The position numbers and the translations under genes were made by a program. From Isoperla grammatica (lineage: Eukaryota; Arthropoda; Insecta; Plecoptera; Perlodidae): 64,000 nucleotides of DNA. Where the stretch lies: contig CAMDTW010000545.1 of assembly GCA_945910005.1 (NCBI GenBank), forward strand, positions 60,925 through 124,924, written 5' to 3'. This document shows positions 59,086 through 64,000 of this stretch, one piece after another; position 1 is the first letter of the stretch, and each line of letters begins with the position of its first letter. The notes beneath the pieces are model-generated. The model had not been told where the DNA came from. It was given only the letters and a program-made list of their open reading frames with translations, and did no database searches.

Positions 59086-62000
59086 AGGAATCTTGCATAT
59101 GGCTGGGATTCCTAAGGGTTTACACCAAATTGCACAAATCGTTGTTTTAGAGCGTTTCAGGCTCCAATAAGCACAATTTGTCCATTTCGTCACATTTCGA
59201 TAACTACTTTAGAAGTTACACCAACCGTTGAAAAATAATAATGTTAGTGTGCATTCTGAAAGAGTATTATGAAAATGCATAAATTGAGTTTTTTGGTCGT
59301 TTTTGGTTAAAATATGCATAAAATATAGAAATTGGCTGATTTTAGTCTATCTACCACAAACTTCCAGTTTTAAGAGGAATCTTGCATACGGCCGGGATTC
59401 CTAAGGGTTTCAACCAAAGTTAACAAATCGTTGTTTTAGAGCGTTTCAGGCTCCAATAAGCACAATTTGTCCATTTCGTCACATTTCGATAAATTCTATA
59501 GAAGTTACACCCTCCGTTGAAAAATAAGAATTATAGGCTGCATTCTTCAAGAGTATAATGAAAATGCATAAATTGAGTTTTTTCGTCGTTTTTGGTTAAA
59601 ATATGCATAAAATATAGAAATTGGCTGATTTTAGTCTATCTACCACAAACTTCCAGTTTTAAGAGGAATCTTGCATACGGCTGGGATTCCTAAGGATTTC
59701 AACCAAATCGCACAAATCGTTGTTTTAGAGCGTTTCAGGCTCCCATAAGCACAATTTGTCCATTTCGTCACATTTCGATAACTTCTATAGAAGTTACACC
59801 CTCCGTTGAAAAATAAGAATTATAGGCTGCATTCTTCAAGAGTATAATGAAAATGCGTAAATTGAGTTTTTTCGTCGTTTTTGGTTAAAATATGCATAAA
59901 ATATAGAAATTGGCTGATTTCAGTCTATCTACCACAAACTTCCAGTTTTAAGAGGAATCTTGCATACGGCCGGGATTCCTAAGGGTTTCAACCTAGGTTG
60001 ACAAATCGTTGTTTTAGAGCGTTTCAGGCTCCAATAAGCACAATTTGTCCATTTCGTCACATTTCGATATCTTCTATAGAAGTTACACCCTCCGTCGAAA
60101 AATAAGAATTATAGGTTGCATTCTTCAAGAGTATAATGAAAATGCATAAATTGAGTTTTTTCTTCGTTTTTGGTTAAAATATGGATAAACTATAGAAATT
60201 GGCTGATTTCAGTCTATCTACCACAAACTTCGAGTTTTAAGAGGAATCTTGCATACAGCTGGGATTCCTAAGGGTTTCAACCAAAGTTGACAAATCGTTG
60301 TTTTAGAGCGTTTCAGGCTCCAATAAGCACAATTTGTCCATTTCGTCACATTTCGATAACTTCTATAGAAGTTACACCCTCCGTTGAAAAATAAGAATTA
60401 TAGGCTGCATTCTTCAAGAGTATAATGAAAATGCATAAATTGAGTTTTTTCGTCGTTTTTGGTTAAAATATGCATAAAATATAAAAATTGGCTGATTTTA
60501 GTCTATCTACCACAAACTTCCAGTTTTAAGAGGAATCTTGCATACGGCTGGGATTCCTAAGGGTTTCAACCAAATCGCACAAATCGTGGTTTTAGAGCGT
60601 TTCAGGCTCCAATAAGCACAATTTGTCCATTTTGTCACATTTCGATAACTTCTATAGAAGTTACACCCTCCGTTGAAAAATAAGAATTATAGGCTGCATT
60701 CTTCAAGAGTATAATGAAAATGCGTAAATTGAGTTTTTTCGTCGTTTTTGGTTAAAATATGCATAAAATATAGAAATTGGCTGTTTTTAGTCTATCTACC
60801 ACAAACTTCCAGTTTTAAGAGGAATCTTGCATACGGCCGGGATTCCTAAGGGTTTCAACCAAAGTTGACAAATCGTTGTTTTAGAGCGTTTCAGGCTCCA
60901 ATAAGCACAATTTGTCCATTTCGTCACATTTCGATAACTTCTATAGAAGTTACACCCTCCGTTGAAAAATAAGAATTATAGGCTGCATTCTTCAAGAGTA
61001 TAATGAAAATGCATAAATTGAGTTTTTTTCGTCGTTTTTGGTTAAAATATGCATAAAATATAGAAATTGCCTGATTTCAGTGTATCTACCACAAACTTCC
61101 AGTTTTAAGAGGAATCTTGCATACGGCTGGGATTCCTAAGGGTTTCAACCAAAGTTGACAAATCGTTGTTTAAGAGCGTTTCAGGCTCCAATAAGCACAA
61201 TTTGTCCATTTCGTCACATTTCGATAACTACTTTAGAAGTTACACCAACCGTTGAAAAATAATAATGTTAGTGTGCATTCTGAAAGAGTATTATGAAAAT
61301 GCATAAATTGAGTTTTTTGGTCGTTTTTGGTTAAAATATGCATAAAATATAGAAATTGGCTGATTTTAGTCTATCTACCACAAACTTCCAGTTTTAAGAG
61401 GAATCTTGCATACGGCCGGGATTCCTAAGGGTTTCAACCAAAGTTGACAAATCGTTGTTTTAGAGCGTTTTAGGCTCCAATAAGCACAATTTGTCCATTT
61501 CGTCACATTTCGATAACTTCTATAGAAGTTACACCCTCCGTTGAAAAATAAGAATTATAGGCTGCATTCTTCAAGAGTATAATGAAAATGCGTAAATTGA
61601 GTTTTTACGTCGTTTTTGGTTAAAATATGCATAAAATATAAAAATTTGCTGATTTTAGTCTATCTACCACAAACTTCCAGTTTTAAGAGGAATCTTGCAT
61701 ACGGCTGGGATTCCTAAGGATTTCAACCAAATTGCACAAATCGTTGTTTTAGAGCGTTTCAGGCTCCAATAAGCACAATTTGTCCATTTCGTCACATTTC
61801 GATAACTTCTATAGAAGTTACACCCTCCGTTGAAAAATAAGAATTATAGGCTGCATTCTTCAAGAGTATAATGAAAATGCATAAATTGAGTTTTTTCGTC
61901 GTTTTTGGTTAAAATATGCATAAAATATAGAAATTGGCTGATTTTAGTCTATCTACCACAAACTTCCAGTTTTAAGAGGAATCTTGCATACGGCTGGGAT

Positions 62001-62863
62001 TCCTAAGGGTTTCAACCAAATTGCACAAATCGTTGTTTTAGAGCGTTTCAGGCTCCAATAAGCACAATTTGTCCATTTCGTCACATTTCGATATCTTCTA
62101 TAGAAGTTACACCCTCCGTCGAAAAATAAGAATTATAGGTTGCATTCTTCAAGAGTATAATGAAAATGCATAAATTGAGTTTTTTCTTCGTTTTTGGTTA
62201 AAATATGGATAAACTATAGAAATTGGCTGATTTCAGTCTATCTACCACAAACTTCGAGTTTTAAGAGGAATCTTGCATACAGCTGGGATTCCTAAGGGTT
62301 TCAACCAAAGTTGACAAATCGTTGTTTTAGAGCGTTTCAGGCTACAATAAGCACAATTTGTCCATTTCGTCACATTTCGATAACTTCTATAGAAGTTACA
62401 CCCTCCGTTGAAAAATAAGAATTATAGGCTGCATTCTTCAAGAGTATAATGAAAATGCATAAATTGAGTTTTTTCGTCGTTTTTGGTTAAAATATGCATA
62501 AAATATAAAAATTGGCTGATTTTAGTCTATCTACCACAAACTTCCAGTTTTAAGAGGAATCTTGCATACGGCTGGGATTCCTAAGGGTTTCAACCAAATC
62601 GCACAAATCGTTGTTTTAGAGCGTTTCAGGCTCCAATAAGCACAATTTGTCCATTTCGTCACATTTCGATAACTTCTATAGAAGTTACACCCTCCGTTGA
62701 AAAATAAGAATTATAGGCTGCATTCTTCAAGAGTATAATGAAAATGCGTAAATTGAGTTTTTTTCGTCGTTTTTGGTTAATATATGCATAAAATATAGAA
62801 ATTGGCTGTTTTTAGTCTATCTACCACAAACTTCCAGTTTTAAGAGGAATCTTGCATAAGGCC
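59086..62863 (+). repeat. Mixed monomers between the two copies of the last duplication
   Basis: About thirteen monomers: i/h hybrid (59.1 kb), j, GGATTTC/ATCGCAC copies, k at 59972, an ATCGCAC copy with GGCTGTTTTTAG (60.8 kb, again at 62.8 kb, offset 2024 bp, seven monomers), h at 61245, and a GATATCTTC/TTCTTCG copy. Extra T runs occur near 61023 and 62759. ATAAACTATAG is restricted to 58.7, 60.2, 62.2 and 63.66 kb, a young local variant. No non-satellite sequence is seen. Confidence 0.75.
59972..60260 (+). repeat. Monomer subtype k (AACCTAGGTTG/GGATAAACTATAG)
   Basis: Marked by CAACCTAGGTTGAC in place of CAACCAAAGTTGAC, which creates the palindromic hexamer CCTAGG, then GATATCTTC, CCGTCG, TTTTTTCTTCG and ATATGGATAAACTATAG. 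CCTAGG occurs at 36712, 42202, 57103, 58547, 59992 and 63462. The two early copies (36712, 42202) have ACAAATGG and an otherwise different body; the 57-63 kb copies form a recent local family spaced 1444, 1445 and 3470 bp (5, 5 and 12 monomers). Confidence 0.8.
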
Positions 62864-64000
62864 GGGATTCCTAAGGGTTTCAACCAAAGTTGACAAATCG
62901 TTGTTTTAGAGCGTTTCAGGCTCTAATAAGCACAATTTGTCCATTTCGTCACATTTCGATATCTTCTATAGAAGTTACACCCTCCGTCGAAAAATAAGAA
63001 TTATAGGTTGCATTCTTCAAGAGTATAATGAAAATGCATAAATTGAGTTTTTTCGTCGTTTTTGGTTAAAATATGCATAAAATATAGAAATTGGCTGATT
63101 TTAGTCTATCTACCACAAACTTCCAGTTTTAAGAGGAATCTTGCATACGGCTGGGATTCCTAAGGATTTCAACCAAATCGCACAAATCGTTGTTTTAGAG
63201 CGTTTCAGGCTCCAATAAGCACAATTTGTCCATTTCGTCACATTTCGATAACTTCTATAGAAGTTACACCCTCCGTTGAAAAATAAGAATTATAGGCTGC
63301 ATTCTTCAAGAGTATAATGAAAATGCGTAAATTGAGTTTTTTCGTCGTTTTTGGTTAAAATATGCATAAAATATAGAATCTGGCTGATTTCAGTCTATCT
63401 ACCACAAACTTCCAGTTTTAAGAGGAATCTTGCATACGGCCGGGATTCCTAAGGGTTTCAACCTAGGTTGACAAATCGTTGTTTTAGAGCGTTTCAGGCT
63501 CCAATAAGCACAATTTGTCCATTTCGTCACATTTCGATATCTTCTATAGAAGTTAAACCCCTCCGTCGAAAAATAAGAATTATAGGTTGCATTCTTCAAG
63601 AGTATAATGAAAATGCATAAATTGAGTTTTTTCTTCGTTTTTGGTTAAAATATGGATAAACTATAGAAATTGGCTGATTTCAGTCTATCTACAACAAACT
63701 TCGAGTTTTAAGAGGAATCTTGCATACAGCTGGGATTCCTAAGGGTTTCAACCAAAGTTGACAAATCGTTGTTTAAGAGCGTTTCAGGCTCCAATAAGCA
63801 TAATTTGTCCATTTCGTCACATTTCGATAACTTCTATAGAAGTAACACCCTCCGTTGAAAAATAAGAATTATAGGCTGCATTCTTCAAGAGTATAATGAA
63901 AATGCATAAATTGAATTTTTTCGTCGTTTTTGGTTAAAATATGCATAAAATATAGAAATTGGCTGATTTAAGTCTATCTACCACAAACTTCCAGTTTTAA
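62864..64000 (+). repeat. Segmental duplication, copy 2, running off the window
   Basis: Counterpart of 57949-59085. It has GTTAAACCCCTCC near 63553 (one extra C), CTACAACAAAC near 63691 and GTTTAAGAGCG near 63772. The last monomer starts at 63732 and is cut at 64000 by the window edge after CCAGTTTTAA, so the duplication may continue beyond. Confidence 0.82.

Larger units (their letters stand above)
1..64000. repeat. 289-bp satellite tandem array filling the window
   Basis: The motif GGGATTCCTAAGGG recurs at 8, 296, 585, 874, 1163, 1452, 1741, 2030 and so on to 63732, almost always 289 bp apart, on the same strand throughout. About 221 monomers are present and no unique sequence interrupts them. 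A consensus assembled by eye is 289 bp with 50 G and 49 C (34% GC). Copies differ by few substitutions, and differences are shared between non-adjacent copies, so the array has higher-order structure. Both ends of the window fall inside the array, so its full size and flanks are unseen. Such arrays are typical of eukaryotic centromeric or pericentromeric heterochromatin; that role is inferred. The species and the satellite's published name, if any, are not recognised. Confidence 0.97.

Noticed and set aside
1..64000. CRISPR array, suggested by regular repeats and by GTTTTAGAGC, which resembles the start of a Cas9 crRNA repeat
   Set aside because: The repeats are 289 bp and directly adjacent with no unique spacers, no cas genes are present, and the 10-base likeness is coincidental within a satellite.
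1..64000. Bacterial or phage origin with tandem iterons
   Set aside because: Copy number (about 221), monomer length and HOR structure do not fit iterons; no replication or other gene is present.
1..64000. Telomere repeats, rRNA or tRNA genes
   Set aside because: No short telomeric units and no recognisable conserved RNA segments were found on either strand.

Overview
The whole 64-kb window is one uninterrupted tandem array of a roughly 289-bp, AT-rich satellite monomer, about 221 copies, all in the same orientation. I see no gene, RNA gene, transposon, CRISPR array or unique sequence, and both window edges lie inside the array. This is eukaryotic satellite DNA of centromeric or pericentromeric (heterochromatic) character. 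I cannot name the species or satellite family from memory. A hand-built consensus monomer is 34% GC. Its length, 289 = 3 x 96 + 1, shifts reading frame at every copy, and the few short open frames come from chance indels or substitutions.

Monomers are counted here from the GGGATTCC motif. They fall into recurring subtypes marked by linked diagnostic bases. The subtypes recur in fixed orders, giving higher-order repeats (HORs) and nested segmental duplications whose offsets are near-exact multiples of 289 bp. Layout: 1-1162, four mixed monomers; 1163-8901, HOR blocks with an ordered subtype series, most of which (2131-8901) is copied at 11952-19010; 8902-11951, mixed monomers whose second part is copied in 21.7-24.5 kb; 19010/19011, a 6-bp-deletion junction where the large duplication stops; 19.0-35.1 kb, the same satellite but with a marked excess of single-base indels; 30.2-36.2 kb, a block of order P-R1-R2-P'-R3; 35.3-44.8 kb, a block of order A-B-C-A'-C' that differs by exactly five monomers; 45648-45817, a monomer truncated by a 120-bp deletion; 45818-55638, a clean tandem duplication of a 17-monomer (4.91 kb) unit; 55.6-64 kb, further mixed HORs with another roughly 17-monomer offset copy at the end.

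Within each monomer the clearest functional-looking structures are an 18-bp perfect palindrome (TAACTTCTATAGAAGTTA, intact or nearly so in most copies) and a run of A/T tracts spaced about one helical turn apart, which predicts intrinsic curvature. CpG is not depleted in the consensus (8 seen, about 8.5 expected). The window reads as a record of in-register unequal exchange and amplification. Two places, the 19010 junction and the indel-rich 19.3-35.1 kb stretch, may instead reflect assembly or polishing problems.
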